A DNA stretch of 64,000 bases from positions 1-64,000 of the forward strand of contig NJFT01000131.1 of NCBI GenBank assembly GCA_002221725.1. The letters are read 5' to 3'. How positions within the stretch are numbered: the first letter of the stretch is position 1; every line of letters begins with the position of its first letter. The position numbers and the translations under genes are program-made. Below the pieces are notes generated by a model, which was given only the letters and a program-made list of their open reading frames with translations, did no database searches and had not been told where the DNA came from. This document shows positions 11,779-23,400 of the stretch, piece after piece. Origin of the DNA: Scedosporium boydii. Taxonomy: Eukaryota > Ascomycota > Sordariomycetes > Microascales > Microascaceae.

Positions 11779-14007
11779 GGTCGCTCGGATAAACAAAAAT
11801 AATAGTAAGCGCTCAAAGAGGCCATATACACACACGAAGGCGGAAATTACCTGCTCAGGACATTGCAGAGTCGAGTTAAAATGCTAGAAAGAGGAACAAA
11901 GTAATCACCTAGGCATGTCGGTCCTTTATATTCCCTGAGGCTGGACACTTCACTCAATATCTCGGAGATGGTGTAGTCAGAGTCTTGCTGATTGGGCTTC
12001 CGTTCTGTTGTGTCCCAAAGGGAAAGCCAATCGATTGTAACAAGGTGCGGGGTTTTCTGATGAAATGAAATTTACATATTCCGGTCTCGCCGGAGCACTG
12101 ATAGATGAGATTCCAAGTCCTGCTTCACATCATCCTAGTGGTTGGTCGCTGAGATTGTCCTCAAGCCACCGGTCGAGATGATACGCAAAGTGAGGAGAAC
12201 CCCAAAATCGCTGTTTGACATCATGTTTGGAGTGTGGTATTTTATCGCCTACGCCGGAATGGGCCTGGCCTTCTGGCAGGACATCCCCATGCTGGACCGC
12301 AGATTCCTGACCTCCTTTGGAGGAAGCTGTCTTGGTGTCAGTATCCCGTCCTCTTGCGAGCCTCGTCTGAACTGCAATTTTGCTGTCTGCCAGGTGGCAA
12401 CCAGTTGCAGCCTTCTTCAATTACCCACGTGACTTATCCCCGAAAGCGATGGTGGGGTCTTTCCCATTTTACATATTTCCACGTCGCTCGAAAATTTCCT
12501 CTTCTCCTTCTCTTCTTCTTTTTTTTTTTTCTCATATAAATTGAACAACGCAAAACCAACTTTCGGTATTCTCTAGTTTATCGGTGCGAGGTCCGTCGGA
12601 TCCAAGACCATTGATTCTGAGAAGGGAAAAGGAGACCAAATCCCAGCGGGCAATCTTGGGTGCGGTGCTTCCCAGCTCTTGGGCTGGTGGGAAGGAGCGC
12701 AATGATTGAACGCACATGATACGACGGTGATGGACGGTTGCTGCTCGGATTATTTGAGCGACTAGTGGTCGTGATGGCACTGCGTTCGTTCCTCTGGGAC
12801 TGGCTCGTCGAGGCCTCTGACCTTGCGCTTGGATTTGACCAAGCTCGGCCAGGCAATGTGTCGGCGTGTCCTTGCAACTCGTGACCCGTGCATTTCAGTA
12901 CTCCGTACTCCGTACCTTAAAACACATGAAGCGGCTGAGGATCGATGCTGGCTCGGCTCCGGTCTCTCAATTTGTGTGAGATCAAGTCCATACAAGCAAA
13001 AGTAACCCTTTCGTTCCTGGGCTGGGCCGCTTTGATTCCTTGCAGGAACTAGCGGGTGCCTCTCTCGACAATTCTACTACATCGCTTTTGTTGTTCTCAG
13101 CATACGAAGTAGAGGCTTCCTTGTCCAGACCTTGATGAGTTTGTGCTACGTCGATACCCTGCCTTTGTTTTGCGAATCTGTTCGTCACTTCGTAAATGCT
13201 AAGACAACCCCTCCATCCCGAAACGGACAAGTTTCCAGACGCTGGAAGAAGCAAAGACTCGTTTCGTCTTTCGTCCCATGTTGGACTTGCACCCGGTCCT
13301 CCATGATCCCTTCATACTAACAAGGACAACCCATGGAAGTCGACCTCCTTCACACTCTGCATTTCATGAATTGAAGCCCCTTTCCCCACACCCGCCAAGG
13401 ACGAGAAGTGCGTTCTAAGTTCGAATTCTAGCAATTCTAATTACGGCTCCCGTCCCCTTAAAGCCGCCATCTCCGCAGGCTGTTTGCCGCGAGCCCTTCA
13501 ATATCCACCACTGCTATACAATGTACAACCGACTTCATCCCTGTGAGGACGGACTAAGAATACAAGGACGGTCTTTAATATATCCGGCACGGCGTCTCAG
13601 CACGTCCAAAATGCCACCTCTCACGATCGTCCAATCTACCCCAGAACACAGGGCCCCCATTTAAATCGTTTAAGCATCAAATAAGAACCGGCTGCAAGCT
13701 ACATAAAATAAAAATAAATAATACATAAAGAAACTCCAAGCTGTCCCCAAGCTCCCAGTTGCCCTCCTGACCTTCCCCCCTACCCTATTGTGATTCCCCT
13801 CTCTTCTGACTTGGGAATTGTATCCCCTTGACTGCGTACTTGTTGCCTTCTTTGCTTTTTTCCATCTGTAGCCTTGATCTTATCGACATTGTACTGGCCT
13901 CCCTCGGTCCTTGACCTGCTGCGTCTTGTTCGAGCTTGTACTTATAGATAACCTCTTTACTTCTTGGCATCTTCCACAGGCTTGCTCCCTCAAACCCCAC
14001 GACGACA
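11779..14007. other. Intergenic region between divergent genes
   Basis: The gene to the left runs leftward and the gene to the right runs rightward, so both promoters lie here. No frame is convincing. A short frame beginning with ATG near 12178 on plus, with a hydrophobic centre, has no recognisable family and faces an equally long frame on the other strand. A CT-rich tract ends in a T run near 12520. A TACTCCGTAC tandem occurs at about 12898-12915 and ATACGAAGTAG near 13102. The last 300 bases before the SET gene are CT-rich, as in many fungal 5' leaders. Confidence 0.45.
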
Positions 14008-16437
14008 ATGGCAAATGATCAGCCCAACGGAACTTCTCGCGATGACGACCTACGTCTCCAGGTCTCATCCGAGGACCTACTCCTCGACATCGACCCCAAT
14101 GTGCCCCTAGAGTTCTTGAAGAAAGCCCAGGCCCTCAGCGGCAAGCTCCCACCCTGCAAGGCCCCGCGCGATCTGCTCGTCGAGACTCACAATAGCCACG
14201 TGCAGAAGCAATTGGGAAGGCCAAAGGCCACTAACTTGGTCAAGAAGCCTATTCTTGCCCTTGCCTACCCGGCATCGTATAAGCCCATGGCTGAGCTCGA
14301 GAAGGTGAGCCGCTGGAGCTTGTCTTTCATTGTCGTGCCGGCTTATTATGAAATGCTCGCGTGCCATGACATATTGAATGAGAGTGGCCCCCCTCGTCAA
14401 TGGCTCCGGATGCTAACACGCTGTGCTCCAGATGCGACTCAGTGAGCTTTCAGTAGAGACTCACCATGAAGGAAAGATTCTAATTCTCAGGACCATCACT
14501 CCGCCCTACCAGGGAGCCGGAACCGTCGTCATCGTCGAGGATGAGCACGGTGACGCCGATAAGATGGGAATTTACAACCAGAGTGACCGCTCTATATTAT
14601 CTATTATCCCCGAGGGCTCCGTAATCGCCGTCAAGGAACCTTACTACAAGTACAATGGTCAAGACGATTATATGATTTGCGTTGACCATCCGTCCGATAT
14701 CATCTACCTCAAGTTTGATGATCCGATCATTCCAGAAAAGTTCCAGCTTGGTGAGGGCGAGACCGATACTGCGGCTGACTGGAAATCGGCCGGCGACAAG
14801 GCCTTCCTTACAAAGAGTTACCCAATCTCTGTGCTGTGGTGAGTTTTCGCTTTTCTCTTTGGACTCTTTAACTTGCTCGAGCCCGCAAGATACACTTAAA
14901 TGAATTCTCACCCCCAGAGTGCATGTACAGCTACTCGAGAGCACTCGAGACGGATGACACCGGCGATGCCGCCTTCCGTACCGACCTCTTCGCCAAACGC
15001 GCCGGCGCAAACCTCATCATGAAGCGCTACGATAACGCCATCTCCGACGCCAAGGAGGCCATGACCGGCAAGGAATCCGACTGGAAGCTGCACTTCACCG
15101 CCGGTCGCGCCGCCTATGCCCTCGGCGACTTTGAGCGCAGCAAGGAGTACTACGAGCTGTCCCTCAAGACGAAGCCCGACAACGCTGCCGTGCAGCAGGA
15201 GCTCGAAAAGTGCGACGAGAGACTCAAGGAGGAGGCCGAGGGTGTCTACGACTTCAAGGCCATGGCCAGGTCCATCACGGCGAAGAACATCCACCTCGAC
15301 AACGCCTCCTTCCTGGGTAACGTCCGCATCGGCGAGTCACCCGTGCACGGCCGGGGTCTCTTCGCTACTAAGGACATCAAGGCGGGCGAGATGGTGTTTT
15401 GCGAAAAGGCCGCGTGCGTGCCCAATGAGTTTAACCTCGACCACAACTCGGCGGCCCTCTTCGCCAACCTCGTCAGGACTTGTCACGATAACCCGTCGCT
15501 GCACGCCAAGGTTCTCGACCTCTACGGAGGCTCGTACGTTCGCAGCGGCCACGAGAGCGACATCGTCGACGGCGTGCCTGTCGTGGATGTCTTCCTGCTC
15601 GAGTCGATCCGTCGCAAGAACTGCTTTAGCGGCCCGCGCATCAGCGACGCCATGTGGCAGCGCCGATGGTCGGCGCGCCGCGAAGGGATGTGCAGGGGTC
15701 TCTGGATCACGGCTGCGTACGCCAACCACTCGTGCGTGCCCAACACGAACCGTTCCTTCATCGGGGACTTCCTCATTTCGACGGCTACCATGGACATTCC
15801 CGCCGGCACGGAGATCACGCACATCTACGTTGCGCCGCGGGCCATCTACTCTCTTCGAAAGCAACAGTTCCGGAACTGGGGGTTCAACTGCCACTGCAAG
15901 CTCTGCTCGGCCGAGGAGCAATCGGCCGCCGAGAACCAGGAGAGGAGGATGAAGATGCTCGGCGAGCTGGAGGTCATCTTGCGCAAGAAGAAGCCTACCG
16001 TGTTCCAACCTGACGCCGCTATCCGTCCCATCGAGAAGCTTGGGCGCCAGCTCGAGGCTCTCCACGAGGACGATATCTACGCTGATATCCCTAAGCTACC
16101 GCTCGTGTGGCCTACCATGTGGCTTCTCCAGGCGTATTACACGCGTAAGAACCATAACAAGACGGTGCGGTGGGCGCATCAGGCCCTGCGGGCTTTTGGA
16201 CACATCCCCGTCGTCAGTGAGGACGGGAAGCACAAGTCGTATAGGGAGGGGACGAGGGGCGTGACGACTTTCGAGGTCGTCAAGGCGCTCAAGTTTGCGT
16301 CGGATGCGTACGAGGCGTTGGGCGACGAGGGGTTGGCGGAGGAATATGCCGAGGCGGCTAGGATTGGGTATAAGACGCTTTCTGGGTTTGATGATCATTT
16401 TGCCCATGTTAGGGCGAACCCGAGTAGCTGGGTTTGA
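14008..16437 (+). CDS. TPR and SET domain protein
   Basis: This 736-residue protein combines tetratricopeptide repeats with a SET methyltransferase fold, an architecture found in a fungal branch related to SMYD/Set5 lysine methyltransferases. Exons are 14008-14304, 14432-14838 and 14931-16437. The third exon must start after TGTACAG: the nearer CAG acceptor at 14917 would create an immediate stop. Residues 1-215 form an N-terminal domain seen in this family. TPR-like helices span about 220-335 (YSRALETDD, YDNAISDAKEA, LGDFERSKEYYELSL). The SET part starts near residue 369 with VHGRGLFATKDI, contains the NHSCVPN signature at 500-506 and YVAPRAIY, and ends with a zinc-binding FNCHCKLC at about 553-560. 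The MYND finger of true SMYD proteins is absent. These motifs match active SET enzymes, but the substrate is unknown. The gene converges on the pheromone precursor. Confidence 0.88.
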
Positions 16438-16760
16438 AAAGGAGGGGGGGTTGGAGGGTGGGGTAGGCATCGAAGGGGATGTAGGAATATGGTGAAGGCG
16501 AGGAGAATCGAGGGAGAAATGAGGAAGAATACAGAGAATGAATGCTTGTTTTGTTCTGTTGTTTTACTTTCACGGGGCGTTTATTGGAATGTCTACATTT
16601 AGTTTGAGTATGAATAAAGAACGACACTATTTTCTTGTAGGACTAGAGGCTATCCTAAGACTTATATTTCTTAAGGCAATCAGTCCATCCTTCAACAAGC
16701 ATGTAGCGTAGCTGCATCTCCGCCTTCCATCTCATCCACACACACCAAGGTAGACTCTTC
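16438..16760. other. Convergent intergenic region
   Basis: Shared 3' flank between the SET gene (plus) and the pheromone precursor (minus). It holds presumed 3' untranslated DNA of both; no ORF or repeat is seen. Confidence 0.5.
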
Positions 16761-17117
16761 TTAAGCCTTATTCTTCCAGCATGGCTGTCCAACACGAGTA
16801 CACCACGGATCGGCTGCAGCCTCGGCCTCCCGAGCCCGAACCGGCGCAGCAGTTGGTTCCGGCGCAGGGGCGGGGTTGGCAGCGGCTTCTCGTTTGACTT
16901 TGTTCTTCCAGCAGGGCTGACCGACGCGGGTACACCAAGGGTCGGCATTAGCCTCAGGGGCTCTAGCCTCGATGGCAACGGTTGGTTCCGGAGCGGCAGC
17001 GCGCTTGTTCTTCCAGCAGGGCTGGCCGACGCGGGTGCACCAGGGGTCTCGAGGGTCGAGGGCGATGGCGGATACGGCAGTTGCCGCGGCGAGGAGGGGG
17101 AGGAGGGGGAGCTTCAT
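16761..17117 (-). CDS. ppg1: Alpha-factor-type peptide pheromone precursor
   Basis: This 118-residue secreted precursor carries three identical copies of the unit DPWCTRVGQPCWKNK, so it should release three copies of a decapeptide WCTRVGQPCW. That pattern (Trp-Cys, Gly-Gln-Pro, Cys-Trp) is the hallmark of Pezizomycotina alpha-type mating pheromones, made by MAT1-1 cells and sensed by the Ste2-type receptor. Residues 1-17 are a signal peptide (Lys followed by a Leu/Ala core). The first two repeats are followed by Lys-Arg (KNKR, KNKVKR), sites for the Kex2-type protease; the third ends KNKA at the stop. Spacers before repeats 2 and 3 end in runs of X-Ala/X-Pro dipeptides (EANADP, EAEAAADP), the substrates of Ste13-type dipeptidyl aminopeptidase. 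The gene has no intron. Exact spacer boundaries of the mature peptide are inferred from relatives. A Ste13-type gene lies about 10 kb downstream at 26983-29904. Confidence 0.93.
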   Translation of the reverse strand: MKLPLLPLLAAATAVSAIALDPRDPWCTRVGQPCWKNKRAAAPEPTVAIEARAPEANADPWCTRVGQPCWKNKVKREAAANPAPAPEPTAAPVRAREAEAAADPWCTRVGQPCWKNKA

Positions 17118-17241
17118 TGTGTGGGACTTGGGTTTCGTTGATTCTTTGGGCTTCGTTGGGGATTTGGAAGTGGTGGTAGTAGGTTATGTCTGAGACCCAG
17201 TTCGGGGGAGGAGGAACGGGGAATTGGAAAGATCCGGAGGC

Positions 17242-17248
17242 TACTTAT
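17242..17248 (-). promoter_or_regulatory. Possible TATA box of pheromone gene
   Basis: The minus strand reads TATAAGT here, about 125 bases upstream of the pheromone precursor ATG. Strongly expressed peptide precursor genes often have a TATA element at such a distance. The call rests on sequence and position only. Confidence 0.35.
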
Positions 17249-18274
17249 AGTTTTAGCCATTGCTATCCTTCTACGAGTTGGTCCTCTCGAGAGGAGGGGA
17301 GAGGGAGGGGGGCCCTCTTTCGGTCTGGATATCAGGGATAAATCGGTCACGTCGGCGCGTAGACGTCCCCCGCAGGAACACCACCCCTGTCCATATCAGA
17401 GACTTTATCACAGTCTGAGCGGACAAGGCTGCCGGGGTAGTTCGGTATTTGACCGAATCATGGCTCCGTTTAACCCTTCGAGTCCGGTCATTATCCTTGA
17501 ATCGATCCCATCTCGGTGAGTTACGGGCTTCGGGCATCACTGCGGATAGAAAGCTCCTGTTCCTAAGTTCCCTCCAGTTCCTACGTTCCTCTTCATCTCT
17601 AAATGTTTCGGGGAAGCCATGATAAACGATCCACTCGACGTGTTTGATTTAAAACCGGCGCTGCAGCTCGAGATATGTAGATCTAGACCTACTCTAATTA
17701 GAGATACAGAAGCACAGGTTGGAACCAACAACCAACACACCGAAAACCGGCGGGGCTTGAATGCAGGTGAACGTTTCGGGAGAGTCACGCTGTGCGTCTC
17801 TGCAGGTTATGGCACACTGACCGAACTCGAGATTGCTGCCTGGAGGACAATTGAAAGCGGGGAGAGCCATAAAGTGGATTTTCCGTTGGACTGTGAGCGT
17901 TGTTGATGGTTTATTTGGATGAACCCATGTAAGAACCAGATGCCGCAGGCCAACCTTCGTGAGAAAGTGAGCAAGGTGAGCGGTGTGATCCTCTCTCAGG
18001 TCGAGGGAAGTTGAGTCTCTCTATTCAGTCAGACTGTAGACGCAAGTCTGGTCTGACTGGCGCCCTCATTGTTTAATCAACAAGGACAACCGGCCACTCA
18101 TTATCCTGTCATGCTCCACGTTTCCACCAAGTTGGTGGGAGAGAACGCTCCTTGAGAGACCTCAACTTTCCCTTGGGAAGGAGCCGACCTCTCGCGCCTG
18201 CCCTCGGACTCCAACAACCCTATCATAGCTTTATATATGAGGCTATGGAAGGAACTTCTAACCGAGCAGCTCAA

Positions 18275-18398
18275 GCAGTGGTGACACTGCGACCAGTGGC
18301 CAAGTGGTCATTGGAGCACTCAGAAGGTTAGAAAATTGCAATTTTCGTAGCTCGAGGGAAGCAACCAGGATTCGATCCTGGGAGCGACCCGTGAGCGA
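18275..18398 (+). mobile_element. tRNA-like / SINE-like relic
   Basis: A block with RNA polymerase III-like features. It has a hairpin (GCAGTG, loop GTGA, CACTGC) at 18275-18290. An A-box-like TGGCCAAGTGG follows at 18297-18307. A T-arm-like stem-loop occurs at about 18365-18381 (CCAGG, loop ATTCGAT, CCTGG), spaced as in a tRNA with a long variable arm. It is not a functional tRNA: the presumed acceptor strands do not pair, and GCGACC occurs at both ends in direct orientation. A T-rich tail (TTTTTGTTTATTTTTATTTTTATTTC) follows at once. tRNA-derived head plus simple-sequence tail is the layout of a SINE, but without a second copy in the window this is only a suggestion. Confidence 0.35.
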
Positions 18399-18399
18399 G

Positions 18400-18560
18400 C
18401 TTTTTGTTTATTTTTATTTTTATTTCAAATTTTTTTTTTATTATCGCCTCGGTCATATATATTATCATAAACCGTTATAGTAGATAACGGTTTAATTAAA
18501 TTCGACATCGAACACCTTCGATTTATTTTAGTTTTTATAATATTAGATATTTAGAGATGT
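18400..18560. other. AT-rich block
   Basis: About 160 bases much richer in A and T than the surroundings, starting with the T-rich tail of the tRNA-like block and running through TTAATTAAATTCG and TTTTATAATATTAG. Such islands in ascomycetes often mark old repeats damaged by repeat-induced C-to-T change. No ORF is present. Confidence 0.45.
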
Positions 18561-19044
18561 TAGAGTGGCGATCCTGGATTGACCTCGAGATCTATTTACG
18601 AGGAAGTAAGTTGAAAGAAACGAGACCAACCGGCGGATAGGCTTCTTCAATGTCCATGGATTAAAACTTGCCGTAGTTTCCTTCTCATCAAGGTTGGGTA
18701 TTCTCTTTTCTTTGAGAGTTCTCTCGGGATACGATACTCTATCTGCTTCCTTTAAAGTACCAAGAGCTTCCTTGTTGAATCGGTCTTAGGCATCGGTAGG
18801 GATGGATATCTAGAACATAGAACAATGCAATGCGAAATCCACCATGATGCGACAAAGTCTACCTCAGGACAGGCAGTCAATGGCCTGACGAGTATAAGTA
18901 TCTACCCTAGCGATGGTTATGGACCACATCACCAATCACCCTTCTAAGCCCTCGACTTGGCACCTCCATTTGATTTCGCACACAACTAACAACCTATGAT
19001 AACACTATAAAGGCAAGTCATCCTCTCCAGGTCTAAGTAGTAGG

Positions 19045-19317
19045 ATGTGCACCTACGAAGAAACCGTCTACATTTGCGGCTCTTGCGGCGCCCGGTATCG
19101 GCGAGTCGTCCGCTTCTTAAAGCCCTGCTGGCGGCTCCTGTTACTCCGGACATGTCGAACTCTAGAATTTTCACTAGGCCTAAATATACGGTTTGGAAGG
19201 TGCCCAGCGTGCGGAGGAGCGAGGTGGAATGCGCCAGGTGAGCCAGGTGACCCCGTCAACGAGGGCGGCTACAGCTCGGCGTTTGGATTACTTTGGGAAA
19301 GGTGGACGACACGGTAG
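19045..19317 (+). CDS. Small cysteine-rich hypothetical protein (two CxxC knuckles)
   Basis: An ATG-started single-exon frame of 90 residues. It has a CGSCG knuckle near residue 12 and an RCPACGG knuckle near residue 53, separated by a basic, Leu-rich middle. Two CxxC pairs at this distance resemble a small zinc ribbon. Many Pezizomycotina carry short proteins that start MC.Y and hold such pairs, and this looks like one of them or a decayed copy. The 3' third has no pattern. A frame on the opposite strand overlaps it, so coding status is uncertain, and no function is assigned. Confidence 0.4.
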   Translation: MCTYEETVYICGSCGARYRRVVRFLKPCWRLLLLRTCRTLEFSLGLNIRFGRCPACGGARWNAPGEPGDPVNEGGYSSAFGLLWERWTTR

Positions 19318-20490
19318 GTTACGAAGGGCTTCGCATGTAAGATAGTTGGCAATTTTGGGAATAGATGTGCGAGAAGAGGTGAGATCAAGTTCTGTTTTAG
19401 TTGTGTAGAAGCAATGATGCCAAGCGAGGGAATGTCCCATGTTCGCTGTCAACTCATATTAATGGTCTTCTTCCATCTTAAGCTGAGTCCGGAGCTCTGG
19501 TGTCCTGTGCCCAGACTTAAAATTTGTCTATCACGTGATGAACATCGGTCAAACTATTGACCGGCAGACAGGCTCCCTTGTCAGCCAATCGTTTGCTCTC
19601 CTTTCCCTTGTGTGTTCGACACGTAATATCGACAGCCGCAAATCACATAAAGAGGTGCCTGGGACAGGGAAGGAGCGGAAGCAAAGGGAAGGGTACGTAC
19701 CTCAAATCTAAGCTGGGCTGGAACTTGATGGACCTCTGCAATCAAAGTACAGAGATACTTCATAGGATGATTAGAGGTACATTGGAAAGAGCAAACCAAA
19801 GGTACCTACCCTACCAGAGACACACTTCCCATAAAGCGCCAAGGTACTTAGCTCTAGGTACCGCCACATGCTCTGGGCCTTCCTGGTTCCTGTTCCCCTG
19901 GTTTCCCAGCAGCAGTACGAGCACTGCTGGACGAAGCAGGTTCGCGAGTTGAACAGGTAAACCAAAAAAGTAACAACCTCATCATCCTCATCCTCTCCCA
20001 AATCTTCCCAACTTCTCCATCAATCCCCCCCCATCTTCCACTATCAACCACTTCTCTCCAACTGCAAGACCCTTGCCCTTCATTCCGGCCAATTTGAGCT
20101 GACCAGGTCTAATCTTTGGAATCTCTTGTAATTTCTTCGATTCTCCTGTTCCCTTAACCCCCCTTTTCTTCGTCTCCTTGCGATACCCAGCAAGTTTCCC
20201 TATCCTTTTCCTTGTTTTGCCGCATGGGACCCGGGCGGTTTCACCAGCTTTCGCCCTCCTTCCCTAACCTTGCCAACGGATTCCGAATTCGAACGGCAAG
20301 TACGACCAACACGGGTCTGGCATAGGAACCTAGTTACCAGCTCGACGCTTCCACGATTACCTGACTTCCGACCTCCCCGATCTGCTCCTCCCACCGCCCT
20401 CTCTCCACATCGCGTCCGCATCGTCATCATCAATAGCCGCGCACTTCGATAATCCCGCGACACGATTCGAGAGCACAGCCTTGTTCCAAC
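19318..20490. other. Intergenic, clathrin promoter
   Basis: Upstream region of the clathrin heavy chain gene. The last 500 bases are strongly CT-rich (long C/T runs from about 19970), the usual character of a fungal housekeeping promoter and 5' leader. No gene is seen. Confidence 0.5.
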
Positions 20491-23400
20491 ATGGCGCCGT
20501 CTCTCCCCATCAGCTTTACGGAGCTGGTACAGCTCACATCTGTTGGAATCGATCCCTCATCGATCGCTTTCAACTCATGCGTAGGTTTACCACCTTTTCA
20601 TCTCAACTCTACTGTCCCACGAACGACAGCATTTACCGACTTCCTGCATCCCACTTCCATACATACCTCCATCCTTTTATCCCCATACTTCCTGAAGCTT
20701 ATCGGAGCTTGCTAACGGCCGTGCATAGACACTCGAATCAGATTCCTTCGTATGCGTCCAAGAGAAGAAGGGTGCTCAACCTGAGGTGGTCATCATTGAC
20801 CTAAAGAACGGAAACAATGTTATGAGGCGCCCCATCAAGGCTGACAGTGCCATCATGCACTGGAACAAGCAAATCATTGCCCTAAAGGCCCAGTCTAGGA
20901 CTCTGCAGGTTTTCGATCTTGGCGCAAAAACGAAGCTCAAAGCTACCACGATGAACGAAGATGTCGAGTTCTGGAAATGGATTGACGAAAAGACTCTCGG
21001 CCTCGTCACCGATTCTAGCGTATATCACTGGGACATTAATGATGCCACCCAAGCTTCCCCAGTGAAGGTTTTTGCGCGCCACGCTTGCTTGACGGTAAGT
21101 TTGCAATCGGAAAGGGGGGTGTTGGGGGCCGGGTGGAGTTTGCTTGGGGGCTCATCTCTCCCAGACAACAAAGACCATGAGTGTTTTTCGTTTGCCGTGC
21201 TAATGCTTTTATTTTCCTCTTCTTTCTAGGGCTGTCAAGTGATTAACTATCGCTCGAGCGCCGATGGCAAGTGGTCGGTCACCGTCGGTATCTCCCAAAA
21301 ACAGGGTCGTGTTCGCGGTGACATGCAACTTTATTCAAGGGACCGGGGCATTAGCCAGGCTATCGAAGGCCATGCTGCTGGTTTTGGCACAATTCGTCTG
21401 GAGGGCGCGCCTCAAGATACCAAGGTCTTTGCCTTTGCCGTGCGCAACGAGTCCGGTATCGCCAAGCTTCACATCGTTGAGGTCGACCACCCCGAGGCCA
21501 ATCCAGTTTACCAGAAGAAGGCTGTAGACATCTATTTCCCCGCCGAAGCCACAAACGATTTCCCCGTAGCCCTCCAAATCTCGCAGAAGTACGGCATCAT
21601 CTACCTTGTCACCAAGTATGGATTCATTCACCTTTACGACCTCGAGTCCGGAACTTGCATTTTCATGAACCGTATCTCGAGCGAGACCATCTTTACGACG
21701 TGCCCCGACAGCGCTAGCAGTGGCATCGTGGGTATCAACCGCAAGGGCCAGGTCCTGTTTGTGACGATTGACGAGAACAATATGATTCCCTACCTCCTCC
21801 AGAACCCGGCCAACGCCGATATGGCTGTCAAGCTGGCCTCGCGTGGCGGACTCCCCGGTGCCGACGATCTTTATGCAAGGCAATTCGAGCAACTATTCGC
21901 CGCCGGCCAATACATGGAGGCTGCCAAGATCGCGGCCAACTCTCCTCGGGGCTTCCTCCGTTCGCCCCAGACTATTGACAAGTTCAAGCGTATCCCGGCC
22001 CAGCCCGGCCAAATGACATGGATTCTACAGTACTTTGGGCTCATTCTCGATAAGGGTGCGCTTAACAGGTATGAGACCCTCGAGCTCGCTCAACCAGTAC
22101 TCGCACAGAATCGTAAGAACCTACTGGAGAAGTGGCTCAAGGAGGACAAGCTGGATTGCTCTGAACAGCTCGGCGATATGGTCCGAACCCATGACCTGAA
22201 CATGGCGCTCGCCATTTACCTCAAGGCGAACATCCCACACAAGGTCGTCGCGGGTTTCGCCGAGACAGGGCAGTTCGACAAGATCCTCCCCTACTCTGCC
22301 CAAACGGGTTACAAGCCCGATTTTGTGCAGCTTCTCCAGCACATCGTTCGCGTCAACCCCGAGAAGGGCGCCGAGTTCGCCACTTCTCTTGCCAACAACG
22401 AGGGAGGCTCGCTTGTGGACATCGAGCGCGTCGTGGATATTTTCCAGTCCCAAGGCATGATCCAGCAAGCCACTGCATTCCTGCTTGATGCGCTTAAGGA
22501 GAACAAGCCGGAGCAGGGCCACCTGCAGACGCGTCTACTTGAGATGAATCTTTTGAACGCTCCCCAGGTAGCCGACGCCATTCTGGGCAATGACATGTTT
22601 TCTCACTTTGACAAGGCTCGCATCGCCACCCTGTGTGAACAGGCTGGTCTTGCCCAAAAGGCCCTCGAGCTCTACGAGGATCCCGCCGCTATCAAGCGCG
22701 TCATTGTCGGTATTGCCGGCCTCCCTAACTTCAACCTAGACTGGCTTACTGGATTCTTCGGCCGTTTGTCAGTCGAGCAGTCTCTCGACTGCCTCGATGC
22801 CATGATTAAGCACAACATTCGCCAGAATCTCCAGGCCGTTGTCCAGATTGCCACCAAGTATTCTGATCTCCTCGGCCCCGTCCGCCTCATCGACCTGTTC
22901 GAGAAGTACAAGACGGCTGAGGGTCTCTTCTACTACTTGGGCAGCATCGTAAACCTCTCCGAGGATCCCGACGTCCACTTCAAGTACATCGAGGCGGCCA
23001 CCAAGATGGGCCAGTTCAACGAAGTCGAACGCGTCTGTAGGGACAGCAACTTTTACAACCCCGAAAAGGTGAAGAACTTCCTCAAGGAGGCCAAGCTTCC
23101 TGAGCAGCTTCCCCTCATCATAGTGTGTGATCGCTTCAACTTCGTTCACGATCTCGTCCTCTTCTTGTACCAGAATAAACAGTTCCACGCCATCGAGTCG
23201 TACGTCCAGCGTGTTAATCCTGCTAGGACCCCCGCCGTCATTGGTGGCCTACTCGACGTGGACTGCGAGGAGGACATTATCAGGAAGCTCCTCGCGACCG
23301 TCGATCCTTCTTTGGTCCCCATTGACCAGCTCGTCTCCGAGGTTGAGACCCGCAACCGCCTGAAGATTCTCTTGCCGTTCCTCGAGGCCACCCTCGCCGC

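Larger units (their letters stand above)
17249..19044. other. Long intergenic region upstream of pheromone gene
   Basis: I see no supportable protein-coding gene in this stretch. A 95-codon ATG frame at 17619-17906 on plus is polar and unrecognised. It contains the tRNA-like relic and AT-rich block listed separately. Confidence 0.45.

Noticed and set aside
12142..12432. 96-codon frame with hydrophobic centre
   Set aside because: Starts with TTG; a shorter version from ATG near 12178 has no family and is opposed by a frame on minus.
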